A DNA stretch of 64,000 nucleotides from contig NW_008805073.1 of NCBI RefSeq assembly GCF_000004825.1, positions 1,302,001 through 1,366,000 on the forward strand, in the 5' to 3' direction. Made by a program: the position numbers and the translations under genes. The stretch is from Heterostelium album PN500 (lineage: Eukaryota; Evosea; Eumycetozoa; Acytosteliales; Acytosteliaceae). The number at the start of each line of letters is the position of its first letter. The stretch's first letter is position 1. Below the pieces are notes generated by a model that saw only the letters and a program-made list of their open reading frames with translations, was not told the origin of the DNA and searched no databases. Shown piece by piece: positions 1-11,803 of the stretch.

Positions 1-1747
1 CAGTGAGCCAGGTACAAATGATAGTCTTCTGGGTGGTATCACGACGTGGAATATTCTGAAGTTTCTGTAGCAAATAAGATTTCAGAGCGTCACGCTGATT
101 GGCATTGATAAACTTTAGCGTAATCTCCTCAAAGATCTTGTGTGTCTTTCCATAAAAGTTGGCGGCCAACTCGAATTTATTCTCCTTAAAGTAGTAATCG
201 GCTTGAGTTGCCCAAATCATATCCTTCTTATCGCTAGCGTATGGTTCTTTTGCGTATTCCAACGCCGTCTCAAACTGTCCTCTCTCGAGATACAACTTCC
301 AAGCATTTCTATCTTCATCTCTAATACACAATTCAAAAACAATATTCTCTGCATATACCCATGTCGTTCCATTTGCACTATCTACACATAATCCTTTTAA
401 TCTAATTTGTTTCTAAAAATAACAATTATTGATGAATCAATATTAATAATCAACACAATATTTTATATAGATTAAAAATTCTTGTTACATACTGGGTTAA
501 ATGAATATTCATATACAATTTGACCATTTAGTTTACCAATGGCTTGTAGTTTATCTTCGTAGAGGAATAAAAAGTGGAATTGTGTGAGTGCGAATGCCAA
601 GGGTGGCAATGGATTACCACGATGATCCTTGCGTGTAAAGTCGAGAATGGAGATGGCAGTAGTGAATTTATCACCGGGATTCTGTGAACCAAAGATGAGA
701 TCACCGTGATAGATACCGCTACCAATCATCCAGGCAAACGAAGTAGGCAAACTGATCGATGATTTCGCATAGAATGCCAACTCACTGTAACTAAGACTAG
801 TTGGCAACTCATCGAATCTAATATTATCCGGTTGGAAAAGATTCTCAATTGTCGGACCACCTATCAACTGAAAGATTCTCGAGGGTGTAGTTATGATTGC
901 AAAATATCTATTCTGAGCACGTTCCAATCTCATTCCCGAAATAGGACTACCATCATCACTAAAATATAACTTTAAACACAGACATACAGCATAAGTAGCT
1001 AATCTCAACTAGATTAATAATAATAAACTCTCTTTACTTACTTGTTTTAACATTGGTTCCTTCTGTGAGAAATCTAACTTTTCAAAGATACCTTTTTCAA
1101 TGGAGGAGATGGTCGTCTCCCAGATCTTACCTTTGTTGTTACCGATGAGGATTGTCTGTGGAGTGACGTCGGCGGCATCCCATGCGATCGACTCGATCAG
1201 GTTGACTCTCCACTTGGCCTGTAGTTTTGGTTTCTTCCAGGTGGAGTGGATGTAGTAGACCTCTTCGGTCTCCATCGAGATGATCAGATGATGACCGGTC
1301 GGGTCCAAGAAGATCTTGTAGATACGCTCTTCCGGGCGACGTGTGAATTCAATCTCTTCGAGATCGGATGGATTGTTTAGATCGAGACGAATGATACGTG
1401 AGTACTGTGTCGCAATGATGATTCTGTTCGAGCAGACCAACATCTGTTGAATTCCCTTTGGTTTGTAATCTACCTGTTCCAGCGTGAACATCGGTACATC
1501 ATCCATGAATCTCTGTTCATTACTGGTTGGCATTCCACCTAATCTACCAACATTACTATTATCTTCATTTCTACTTCCCATATCACCATATTCAATAAAC
1601 TATAAAAAAAAATATACATAATATATATATATAACAATTAACATTATTAATTTTGTTTAGTTTATCTTTATATTCTTTACATACACCTGATGAATGATCA
1701 TATTCTTTCATTTGATCGAAATCAAAATTCAAATGATTTACAGACAT
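1..1747 (-). CDS. vps18: VPS18 (Pep3/deep orange), 5' part; runs off the left edge
   Basis: Core subunit of the HOPS and CORVET tethering complexes, acting at late endosome/lysosome and early endosome membranes. I resolve four exons on the minus strand: 1685-1747, 1042-1599, 493-969 and 1-412, all joining in phase 0. Donors are GTATGT, GTAAGT and GTATGT; acceptors are TATAG, AAAG and TTTAG. Translation starts at 1747 (MSVNHLNFDFDQ); an ATG at 1581 opens the longest uninterrupted frame but lies inside exon 2. About 503 residues are present. They cover the N-terminal beta-propeller (IEQVDF-like VDYKPKG, then LDPTGHHLIIS, LIESIAWD and GNNKGKIWE) and the start of the alpha-solenoid (ELCIRDEDRNAWKLYLERG, ALEYAK, AANFYGKTHK). 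The remaining clathrin-repeat region and RING finger lie outside the window. The family call is confident; the least certain boundary is the AAAG acceptor before LYFSDDG, chosen because it restores the Vps18 alignment. Confidence 0.9.
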
Positions 1748-2370
1748 TTTTATTTGATCTCTAAACAAGAATATTCTATATTTTCAATTCTTATCTATCT
1801 ATATCTATCTATCTATATTTTATATGTATTTATAATGATTTATCTATATATATATATATATTAATTCATTTAAATGAATCAAATATAATAATGAAGACAA
1901 AAGAAAAAAATTAAAAAAAATTAAAAATAAAAATCTTCTGAAAAGTTTCAAGAGAAAAAAAAAACAAAACAATTCTTTTCTTACGATTAAAAGATTATAA
2001 CACTGATCAGATAATTCAATTGAATTATCTTTTTATTATTATTATAACTTAAATCACAAAGTTATAAGTGATTAACAACGATTCCTTAATTGTCAAGATA
2101 TAACTATGTAGTTGATAATCAATGTTTATGATTCCAACCGATTGGCTCTACTTCTATCTAATATTTACTACTTATTTGAGATTAGGTTATCATATATAAG
2201 TACACTCTATAAAACGTTAAAGATAATTTTTGTATTATTTTTTTCATAAATATGTATATATATATATAAAATTATCTATATATTTTTGATAGTTTTTATT
2301 ATCTCGTTAATATATTGTTGTTATTATTATTATGTTTTAAATTTTGATCTATATATTCGATTAAATTATA
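1748..2370. other. Intergenic region between vps18 and the ArfGAP gene
   Basis: About 620 bp, nearly all A/T with TA dinucleotide runs (around 1830-1860 and 2250-2280) and oligo-A/T tracts. Both neighbours are transcribed leftwards, so it should hold the vps18 promoter and the 3' end of the ArfGAP gene. I see no RNA gene or open frame. Confidence 0.6.
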
Positions 2371-4930
2371 TTATTTCGATTGTGTTGTTGTTGTTGGATT
2401 ATCTTGTTCTATTCTAGAGTGATGTAACTCTATTGGTGACAATAAATTGATATCCAATGGAATATAATCTTTGTTCTTATACTTTGACTTGATATACTCT
2501 TCTTTCTCTGTCAATGTACTGTTTGAATTGATCTTCTTATCTTTTAATCTATATTCCCAATACTGATTTGAAACTGCATTACCAATACTTTGGAATATCT
2601 AAACATGATAAATAACACATCAAAAAAAAAGATTAGTAATCTATACATTGCTATTACTTATTGTTGTTGTTGTTGTTGTTGATATTTATATTTTTATAAC
2701 TTACTGTTAAATTTGATAATTCATAACAAGTATCATCTAATAGAACTGAATAGATCTCTGACATTTGTAGACCCAATTGATTCTGATGGATATGGCAACA
2801 GTCATCACAGAGGAAACAACCGAGTGATACCGACGACCATTCTGGATCAGGTCCGTTACAATCTGCACAATATCTATTGCAATATCTTGATCTGATATCC
2901 ATCATTATCTGTTTACGATCTAAACTTAGAGCATCTTCAAGTGATTCCGTTGACTTTATCAATTGTTTTTGTTGTCTCTTTTTCTAAAACAAAATATTAA
3001 TAAATCTATTTATATTTAAATATAATAATAAGAGAATAATCTATTAATTACTTACAAGTAAAACATTGTTATCACGATATTCATTTGATGTCTCTATTGA
3101 ATGTAAAAAATAGGTTGCCAACGTCTTTGATTCCGTTATGAAATAGATGGTTTGGAAGATTGTTTTAAAGATAACTGTATACTTGTTCATCTTTTGCTGT
3201 AACTTTACAGTTGAGAACTTTATACCAAGTATACGTAATGGCTTTTTATCCTATTATAATGTTAACATTGTTATTATTAGTATTAAGAATTAATATAAGA
3301 TAAGAATAATAAAAAAACTTACGGATGGTGAATTAAATACTTTAATGGATGAACTATTTAAAGTTACCCATTGTTTTACGCTTGACTCTTCTTGTCCTTT
3401 AATATTTACATTGAAGTGTCCTTGAAATTGATTGTTGATAGATGATGTTATCGAAGTGGAAACAGCTGCCGACGATGACATCATTGGTGAGTTTGTAAGT
3501 GATTGTGATCTTGATCTTGGGTTTGATGATGATAATGATGATGAATATGATGATGATAATTTGTTATTGTTATTTACTTGTTGTTGTTGTTGTTGTCGTT
3601 CTTGTCTATATTCTAAACCTTCAATGAATAATCTAATACCGGATTCTCTACTTGAACCTAACATTAGAACGGGTGTATCCATTGGGAGTGGCAGTGATTG
3701 TTGGTGTTGATTGACACGTTCAAAGTGCACGGAAACACCTAGTTGTTGCCAAATCTTACGCTTTCTTCCGGTTTTGGCAAGGAGATCTTTGAGTGTTGCG
3801 TTCTGTCCCAATGTTATCATGATGTGTTCGCCGTGTGGAGGAACGTAGACTTTGACTTTGATGTCTGGTTTCTGTTGTTTGTACGGTGTTACGATCTTAT
3901 TGCGATGACTGATCGAGTTGGAGAAACAGATCTCGGGATCTGTGTATTGGAGTTGTGATAGGTGCGATCCACTACCGTCTGCTGCTGCTGCTGACGGTGT
4001 CGATGAGCAATGGAACAACTGTGCAATCGATTGATCGCTAATATCCAGGAGTTTAACATAGTTCTCTGGGAATGTTCCGGTTTTCGAAGGTGAATCATCG
4101 AGGTGACGACCACGCCACCAACCATCGGTGGTCTGCTCACAGACAATAATGACACCGTCCTTTGTCAGTTGCAATTCATCGGAGCAATCCGCTTCGAAAT
4201 CAAACAAAACGAGTGCATACTTTTCATTCTTTTTGAGATTCTGCTGTTGTTGTTGCTGCTGTTGAGCAGCTGCAGATTGCTGTGAGATGAGTGGATGGTT
4301 TTCCGATGGTTTGGCGATCTGCTGGTTGGGTGGAACTGCCTGTTTCCAATCACCAATGGTGGTCATCATGGTTGTCGAGGGAAATCCATGGTTGATTGGC
4401 GCGAGAATCGATGGACTGACACCGATGTTCAGCATATTCGGATAGTATGGAATGCGTGCATTGCAATCTTCGTCGGGACCAACCGGTGGCAGAATCGTCT
4501 CCAACTCTGAAAAACTCGATTGATTGTTGTAATTTATCATGTTGCGTGGATTGGAGTGTTCGCGTTCTCTGCGTTTCGAGGTGGGTGTGCGTGTCGATGA
4601 AACTGGAATTCTGGCGGAGCGAGGCACCGATGCTCTCGGTTTGACCGATATCCATTTGGTGGGTGGTTGTGGAAGGTGATGATTACCATTATTATTATTA
4701 CCATTGACATAGTGGTGATTTTCAGAGCAAACGTGATCCAACAAGTTGAAGCTACTCTTTGGTGAAGCGGCACCATATATAAGTTGACGACCTAGCAATC
4801 TGCCGGGTGGCGACAAAGAACCTTCGGAAATAGTTGTTCTTCGCAGTAGTACTTTTGGACTACCAGACTTTAACATTGGAACTTTGGCACTGTTACTTGT
4901 GGAAGTAAAACTATCTGTTGATTTATTCAT
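2371..4930 (-). CDS. SH3-PH-ArfGAP domain protein, 769 aa, with an atypical ArfGAP active site
   Basis: Predicted Arf GTPase-activating or Arf-binding protein at membranes. Four exons: 3323-4930, 3056-3250, 2705-2983 and 2371-2598, with GTAAGT donors and phase-0 joins. Residues 1-235 are low complexity (Ser/Pro-rich, an Asn tract and a Gln tract at about 223-230). An SH3 domain spans about 238-297 (ALVLFDFEA, DGWWRGR, FPENYVKLL). It is followed by a possible ubiquitin-fold/RA-like stretch (IKVKVYVPPHGEHIMITLG), a PH domain split by the first intron, and an ArfGAP zinc finger (Cys640, Cys643, Cys660, Cys663; CADCNGPDPEWSSVSLG). The C-terminal exon carries the typical GNAVSNQYWE helix. The position that normally holds the catalytic arginine (IHRNLG in active members) reads IHQNQLG, so the arginine finger is absent. 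The start at 4930 follows an A/T-rich leader. Domain order is confident; GTPase-activating activity is doubtful. Confidence 0.88.
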
Positions 4931-6533
4931 TTCTTTTCACACTTCCTCTTTTAATATATATATATAATATAAATGAGTATAGTGAATGTTAAAAGAGCAA
5001 ACTCACTCCACTCTATTGTGTTGTTTTCTTTTTTCTGTTTGCTGCTTGTTTGAAAATTATTTGGAATTATCTTATTATTTAACTAAATTAATTCTGACTG
5101 ATTTATTTATTTGATATTATGAATGATGATTTTAGATTTTGATTGATTTGATGAAAATGATTGTTGTTTAGTCTAGTTTAAATATAACTGTTTATTGTTG
5201 TTTAAGGTAGTTTAAAAAAGTATTATTTCTTTGGTGTAAGTGTGTTAAAAAATATTAATATTGTATATAAATAAATAGATATATATCGAAAAGATTAAGA
5301 TGCAATGAGTTTCTTTGTATTAATCTTAATGTGTGTGTGGTTAGAGTGGTTTAATGTGGCTATTGTGTGATCACTTTAAAGTGTGTGGTTAAAAGGGGAA
5401 AAACAGAAAGGTTTATAAATTAATCTGTATTGTTATTTATGATTGGTTATTTATCTGTGTTGTTTGTTGTTTTTTGATTGTCGTAATTATATTGTAGGAT
5501 GATAGAACGGTGTAAGTTCTTTCTTTACTAATCAAGTTGTCGATGATTTTTATGATTGTAAATATTGGGTTATAGAAATGGTTTAAAGAATTTCTTTGCA
5601 AAAGACGGCGGGATAAATTAAAAAAATGATAATTAATAATTTATCAATTATTTTGGAAACTCAGAAAAAACATTAATTAGTTAGTTTTGATTTGATTAGT
5701 CAGTCAGTGCTCTTAGTTAACAACAAATAAGCAAACTATCTTAAAAGATTTGTTGAAATTAATATGCCATGACACCCTGGGGTATAGCTATGGAGGGGTG
5801 TCCTTAATCACAAGCAAATCAGAAAATCAAAATGGTTTCGTTTTTCAGATTTGCACTATTTTCGTTTTTTTAATGATATGATTGTTCATTTTGGCAAAAT
5901 TTTATTTTATTTTTAAATTTAATTTTAATATTATCAAAGGTGCAAATGTGTTTTTTTTAACTTTTTTTCTATTTTATTTTATTTTTTTCTAATAATGGAT
6001 TGGTGCAAGAAAAATGTTTTTTTAAAAGGTTTTTTTTTTTTGTATCAAAACACCATCAATTTTTCACTTTGAGTATTTTTGCTCTGACCTTGACAAACCA
6101 TGGTGACGCACTGACGCACCCTCTCAAACATGACACAACTACTGTTAAATTTGGAACGTGTTGTGTAAAAATAAGTTTTTGGTCCACCAATAAACTATTT
6201 TTATTAATTTTGTTTGTTGGATCACCGATTTACATGTCTCAAACACCCCCAAGATCAAGATCAAGACAAATATAGTATATATTTAATTCGATTTCCTAAA
6301 ATTAAAATAACAACACTCACAACCTTGATCCATGGTCAACCAATCATCAATGAACTAGTGTAATTTGTAAAAGACCAGTCAAAGTCTTTGAGTTAATCAC
6401 AAGTTGGTCAAACTTTTATTAACATTATAATTATATACACATGTTTGTTTTCACATCAACAAAATTATGAATAAACAACATAACAATAAATTTTGTTTAT
6501 TTCCACTTCTTCTTCTTCTTTTGATTAATTTTA
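4931..6533. other. Long non-coding stretch upstream of the ArfGAP gene
   Basis: About 1.6 kb. The part next to 4930 must contain the ArfGAP promoter. The rest is A/T-rich with TG-rich patches (5330-5400), a G/C-rich hairpin at 5771-5802 and a slightly less A/T-rich patch at 6060-6140. A 91-codon open frame at 6000-6275 has no recognisable domain and I do not call it. Confidence 0.5.
5771..5802. other. G/C-rich hairpin in A/T-rich intergenic DNA
   Basis: A perfect 7-bp stem (gacaccc at 5771-5777 with gggtgtc at 5796-5802) encloses a loop containing the palindrome atagctat. It stands out against the surrounding composition. It could be the end of a small structured RNA or a decayed mobile element. 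I do not see the upstream element expected for a dictyostelid class I RNA, so function is unassigned. Confidence 0.3.
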
Positions 6534-8265
6534 TTATGGATAGTTTATTATTTTTATATTTTCTTTGTTTGTTTTAATGTGTTTAATATTGTTGTTGATT
6601 ATATTAAACCAATCGCCTGGACTACAAAAAAATGAGCGACCAACGTGAATTGTATTAAAGTTTGCAATCTCCTCGATTACCAAACGAAGAGCATTTTTCG
6701 AAATCTTTTGCTTGAAATCGATTGTTCTCAATACAACAAATTCTACACCAATATACCGTTTTGTCTGTACCGATTGGTGATTCCAATATAGAGTAGGTAC
6801 CCAATTGGTTGATGTTCTGTTTGTCTTTTGCGGCGTCAGAGGCAAGTTTTTGGAGTCTGTCGGGAATACACCAAGTAAAACGACCATGTAAACGGTCAAT
6901 TTCGTAATTTCCTTCGGCATCCATAAAGTTAATAAATACTACAACGTCGTCTTCCTCAAAGACTTTGTTCACCTTTGGTATGCTGTAGATTGTCCTATCG
7001 ATAACAGTGATTGTCCAAGGACCCTTTTCCTCTTCTTCTTCGCCTTCCTTTCTCAATGTAGATCCATACTCACGAATAGCAATGGAGTTGAGGTGTTGGA
7101 TGGTGTCTGGTTTCGCTTTGTTTGGTTTCATCGATCGTATTCTAGTGCCACTCAATGAGTATCCAGAAGTGTGTTGTCTACTATAGCTATTGGTTGCGAA
7201 TTGTACCTCGACTATCTCAAAGTGCTCTTCTTTCAGCTTGAGTAAGCCATCGGTATGTTTAGGGTTACGAGTATTTATCTTTAATTTTTCTTGTTGCTCT
7301 GTAACCATATCAGTATAGTTATGATATATATCTTTAATTTCTTGATTTGCTTTGATTTTAAGGATAGAAGAATAAGATGATTTGCTACTTTTATGATTAT
7401 TATTGTTATTACTATTATCATTTATGTTGTTATTGTTGTCATCATCATCATCGTCATCTTGTAAAAATAATAAAACAGATAGTATTTCATTGTCTTTTAC
7501 ATGTAGTCCACCGATTAGCAAATCAACCGATCTAAACTTTTCATATTTGTACCTGTGTTTTAATGTTATTATTATTATAGAAATATAAAGTTTAGTTAAA
7601 CAAATAAAAAAAGGGTAGTTTTGTGTGAATGATATATACCATGCATTACAGGTGTTTTTGGCATTTGAAACTATAATGGATCTGAATATTTGAGAACTAT
7701 TCCTTCAGCATACGATTCGATTGAATCTCTAAAATGATCTTTCAATACCAATCTGTTCTCCATTGATACTTCGATTTGAAATGATTCTACTATTTCCAAT
7801 CGGTTGACTTTTAATAGCGGTGTGAATCGCGCTTTCAATCTCTCTAATCTCTTGGAGAGTACGACTTTAGTGAGTTCTTCATCACCATCCCTGAGGATAT
7901 CGAACATCTTCAAGCACAGCTGATCTTTTCCTTGTTTGAGTGTGTCTTTGGTATGAGTAGCGCTAGGTAGCGTTCGCCTTTGTCACTGACCATGATCAAT
8001 TCACCGTCGACAATGAAATTGAAATCTACATTTTCAAACAACGGTCGTATAAATGCTCGGTAGCCCAACTCTTTGTTTTAGCAGGTTTCGTTTTAAATTT
8101 CAACACTTTGCTTTGTGCGTTGTAATCGATGATCATTCTATGACCATCGTATTTGTATTGCAAAATTTCTGGTGAAGGCAGGTTGTATGCATCTTCGAAT
8201 TCTCTAACTCTCTTGGAAATATTGGTTTTATATCTAATGACATGTGTTGTTGGTAAATAAATATT
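6534..8265 (-). pseudogene. Decayed ATP-dependent DNA ligase (LIG4-like), 5'-truncated and frameshifted
   Basis: Read right to left, the minus strand carries the ordered motifs of an ATP-dependent DNA ligase in several frames. Motif I is KYDGHR (near 8140; the lysine would be adenylated). Then come VDGELI (motif III, near 8010), LKMFDILR (IIIa, near 7900), AEGIVLKY (IV, near 7695), WYKYEKF followed by VDLLIGGLHV (V and the start of the OB fold, near 7500), and a SGTRIRSMKP region resembling motif VI. Frame changes are needed near 8070, 7950 and 7685, plus one near 6770 before the C-terminal IGVEFVVLRTIDFKQK segment, which may be a BRCT remnant. A plausible spliced intron lies at 7553-7639. 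An Asp/Asn tract is inserted after the OB-fold start. No N-terminal DNA-binding domain is visible above 8265. The VDLLIGG motif favours LIG4. I read it as a relic; heavy sequencing error is the alternative. Confidence 0.7.
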
Positions 8266-8674
8266 TATTGAAGAATAAAAAAGTGATTAATATTAATCAA
8301 AAGTGTGTTTCATGGATATTTTTTTTATCACATATTTTATTTCATTTTTAACAAACCTGTGTTGTTATAAAAAAAAAACCTCTGATTAGAACGCATATCA
8401 TATCATAGAGAGCGAAAATATTCAAACTTTTGTTTTGTTTTTAGCTTTATGTGTGTGTGTGTTTAAAAGTTAAACCCATTGTTACTAGTAATCAAAAAAT
8501 TGCAACGAAAAAAAATGATCAAAAAAAACAAAAAAAGTTGCAATCAACCAAAATCATGAAAACTGTCAACAGTTTTAAGTTAAAAACAAAAAATTGCTTT
8601 TGGATGCTCAATCAATAATTATTTATTCTAGTTCAGATCAAAAATAACTGAAGTTATATAGATAATCGATACTA
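8266..8674. other. Intergenic region before the TPR-like repeat gene
   Basis: About 400 bp of A/T-rich DNA with poly-A runs. The missing N-terminal part of the ligase would be expected here, but I see no coding signal for it. The right half presumably holds the promoter of the repeat gene that starts at 8675. Confidence 0.4.
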
Positions 8675-11600
8675 ATGACAGAACAACAACTTTACTTGAA
8701 ATCAATAGAATGTGATCCAACCAATTCCAACTCATACTTTAACCTTGCAACAACACTTTTAGTTTGTGAATCAATCACACTTCATAACGGTCAATCAATG
8801 ACACAACAACAACTATACTTGAAATCAATAGAATATGATCCAACCAATTCCAATTCATACAATAACATTGCAACAACACTTTCAAGAGGTGAATCAACCA
8901 TACTTCCTAATGGTCAATCAATGACACAACAACAACTATACTTGAAATCAATAGAATGTGATCCAACCAATTCCCATTCATATAATAACCTTGCAACAAC
9001 ACTTTTAGTTTGTGAATCAATCACAGTTCCTAACGGTCAATCAATGACACAACAACAACTATACTTGAAATCAATAGAATGTGATCCTACCAATTCCAAC
9101 TCATACTATAATCTTGCAACAACACTTTCAAGAGGTGAATCAATCATACTTCCTAATGGTCAATCAATGACACAACAACAACTATACTTGAAATCAATAG
9201 AATATGATCCAACCAATTCCGACTCATACAAAAACCTTGCAACAACACTTTCAATTGGTGAATCAATCACACTTCATAACGGTCAATCAATGACACAACA
9301 ACAACTATACTTGAAATCAATAGAATATGATCCAACCAATTCCGACTCATACAATACCATTGCAGTTAAACTCTCAATTGGTGAATCAATCATACTTCCT
9401 AATGGTCAATCAATGACACAACAACAACTATACTTGAAATCAATAGAATGTGATCCAACCAATTCCGACTCATACAATAACCTTGCAAATACACTTTCAA
9501 GAGGTGAATCAATCATACTTCATAACGGTCAATCAATGACACAACAACAACTATACTTGAAATCAATAGAATATGATCCAATCAATTCTAATTCATACTA
9601 TAACCTTGCAAGAAAACTTTCAATTGGTGAATCAATCACACTTCATAACGGTCAATCAATGACACAACAACAATTATTCTTGAAATCAATAGAATGTGAT
9701 CCAACCAATTCCGACTCATACACTAACCTTGCAAATACACTTTCAAGAGGTGAATCAATCACACTTCATAACGGTCAATCAATGACACAACAACAATTAT
9801 ACTTGAAATCAATAGAATATGATCCAACCAATTCCGACTCATACAATAACCTTGCAACAACACTTTCAATTGGTGAATCAATCATACTTCATAACGGTCA
9901 ATCAATGACACAACAACAACTATACTTGAAATCAATAGAATGTGATCCAACCAATTCCGACTCATACAATAACCTTGCAACAACACTTTCAAGAGGTGAA
10001 TCAATCACACTTCATAACGGTCAATCAATGACACAACAACAACTATTCTTGAAATCAATAGAATGTGATCCTACCAATTCCAACTCATACAAAAACCTTG
10101 CAACAACACTTTCATTTGGTGAATCAATCATACTTAATGATGGTCAATCAATGACACAACAACAACTATACTTGAAATCAATAGAATGTGATCCAACCAA
10201 TTCCGACTCATACAATAACCTTGCAACAACACTTTCAATTGGTGAATCAATCACACTTCATAACGGCCAATCAATGACACAACAACAACTATACTTGAAA
10301 TCAATAGAATATGATCCAACCAATTCCAACTCATACAATAACATTGCAACAACACTTTCAATTGGTGAATCAATCACACTTCATAACGGTCAATCAATGA
10401 CACAACAACAACTATACTTGAAATCAATAGAATGTGATCCAACCAATTCCGACTCATACAATAACCTTGCAACAACACTTTCAATAGGTGAATCAATCAC
10501 ACTTCATAACGGTCAATCAATGACACAACAACAACTATACTTGAAATCAATAGAATGTGATCCAACCAATTCCAACTCATACAATAACCTTGCAACAACA
10601 CTTTCAATTGGTGAATCAATCACACTTCATAACGGTCAATCAATGACACAACAACAACTATACTTGAAATCAATAGAAATGTGATCCAACCAAATTCCAA
10701 ACTCATACAAAAACCTTGCCATTAACACTTTCAAGAGGTGAATCAATCACACTTCCTAACGGTCAATCAATGACACAACCAACAAATTATACTTGAAATC
10801 AATAGAATATGATCCAACCAATTCCCATTCATACAATAACATTGCGGTGAAACTTTCAAGAGGTGAATCAATCACACTTCATAACGGTCAATCAATGACA
10901 CAACAACAACTATACTTGAAATCAATAGAATGTGATCCAACCAATTCATGTTCATACAATAACATTGGAGTGAAACTTTCATCTGGTGAATCAATCACAC
11001 TTCATAATGGTGAACAAAGAATGACAGAACAAAATTTTTTCTTAAAATCAATAGAATGTGATCCAAAAAATTCACGTTCATATTTTAACCTTGCAAGGAG
11101 ACTTTATAGTGAATGCATCGCACTTCCTAATGGTCAATCAATGACACAACAACAACTATACTTGAAATCAATAGAATGTGATTCAAACTATTACAGATCA
11201 TATTATTGCCTTGCAACAACACTTTCAATTGGTGAATCAATCACACTTCCTAATGGTCAGTCAATGACACAACAACAACTATACTTGAAATCAATAGAAT
11301 GTCGTCCAAACAAATCCCGATCATATTATAGTCTGGCAAATACACTTTCAGTTGGTGAATCAATCACACTTAATGATGGTAAATCAATGACACAACAACA
11401 ACTATATTTGAAATCGATAGAGTGTTATCCAACCGATGCCCCATCATATAATGACCTTGCAACAACACTTTCAAGAGGTGAATCAATCACACTTCCTAAT
11501 GGAGAATCGATGACACAACAACAACTATACTTGAAATCAATAGAATGTGATCCAAAGAATTATAAACCCTATTATAACCTTGGAATGACACTATTTCAAA
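8675..11600 (+). repeat. 123-bp coding tandem repeat array
   Basis: About 24 direct copies of a 123-bp unit beginning atgacacaacaacaactat. Most copies between 8790 and 10670 differ at only a few positions: gac/aac/cac for Asp/Asn/His, tgt/tat for Cys/Tyr, and a short variable spot reading ataggt-, attggt- or agaggt-like. This is the signature of unequal crossing-over or gene conversion. Two consecutive units have lengths 127 and 125 (start codons at 10643, 10770 and 10895) instead of 123. Confidence 0.95.
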
Positions 11601-11803
11601 ATGAAGATATCACTCTCAATAATGGTTTGAGAATGATAAAACAACAACTATTATTGGAATCATTAAGATTAGGTCATCAACAAACATTGGTTTACCGAGA
11701 AATTGGATTAACACTTTCGAACAACAAACAAGCAATTACACTACCAGATGGTGAGCAAAAGACAAGGAGACAGCTACTTAAAATATCAAGAGATTACATA
11801 TGA
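8675..11803 (+). CDS. TPR-like protein built of about 25 tandem 41-residue repeats; one unit damaged
   Basis: Function unknown. A single frame starts at ATG 8675 and ends at the TGA after 11800, about 1040 residues. It is made almost entirely of a 41-residue (123-bp) unit. Each unit has a helix like SYNNLATTLS, a loop GESITLHNGQS and a helix MTQQQLYLKSIECDP. This matches the two-helix TPR pattern (NLA..L then Y.KSIE.DP) with a loop several residues longer than in a 34-residue TPR, so a solenoid scaffold is likely. No signal peptide, membrane segment or catalytic motif is seen. Central units are nearly identical in DNA, while the last five or six and the C-terminal end (LRMIKQQLLLESLRL) have diverged. 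The unit at 10677-10790 carries several small insertions that create stops, but they total +6 bases and the frame is the same on both sides. I treat it as one gene with a probable sequence error there; a truncated 669-residue product is the alternative. Confidence 0.65.

Noticed and set aside
1042-1581. ATG 1581 as the vps18 start
   Set aside because: A splice acceptor lies just upstream and joins in frame to an exon starting at 1747; the frame reads through FIEYGD before that methionine.
6000-6275. 91-codon frame in the ArfGAP upstream region
   Set aside because: Phe/Lys-rich sequence from A/T runs, no ATG in good context, no domain.
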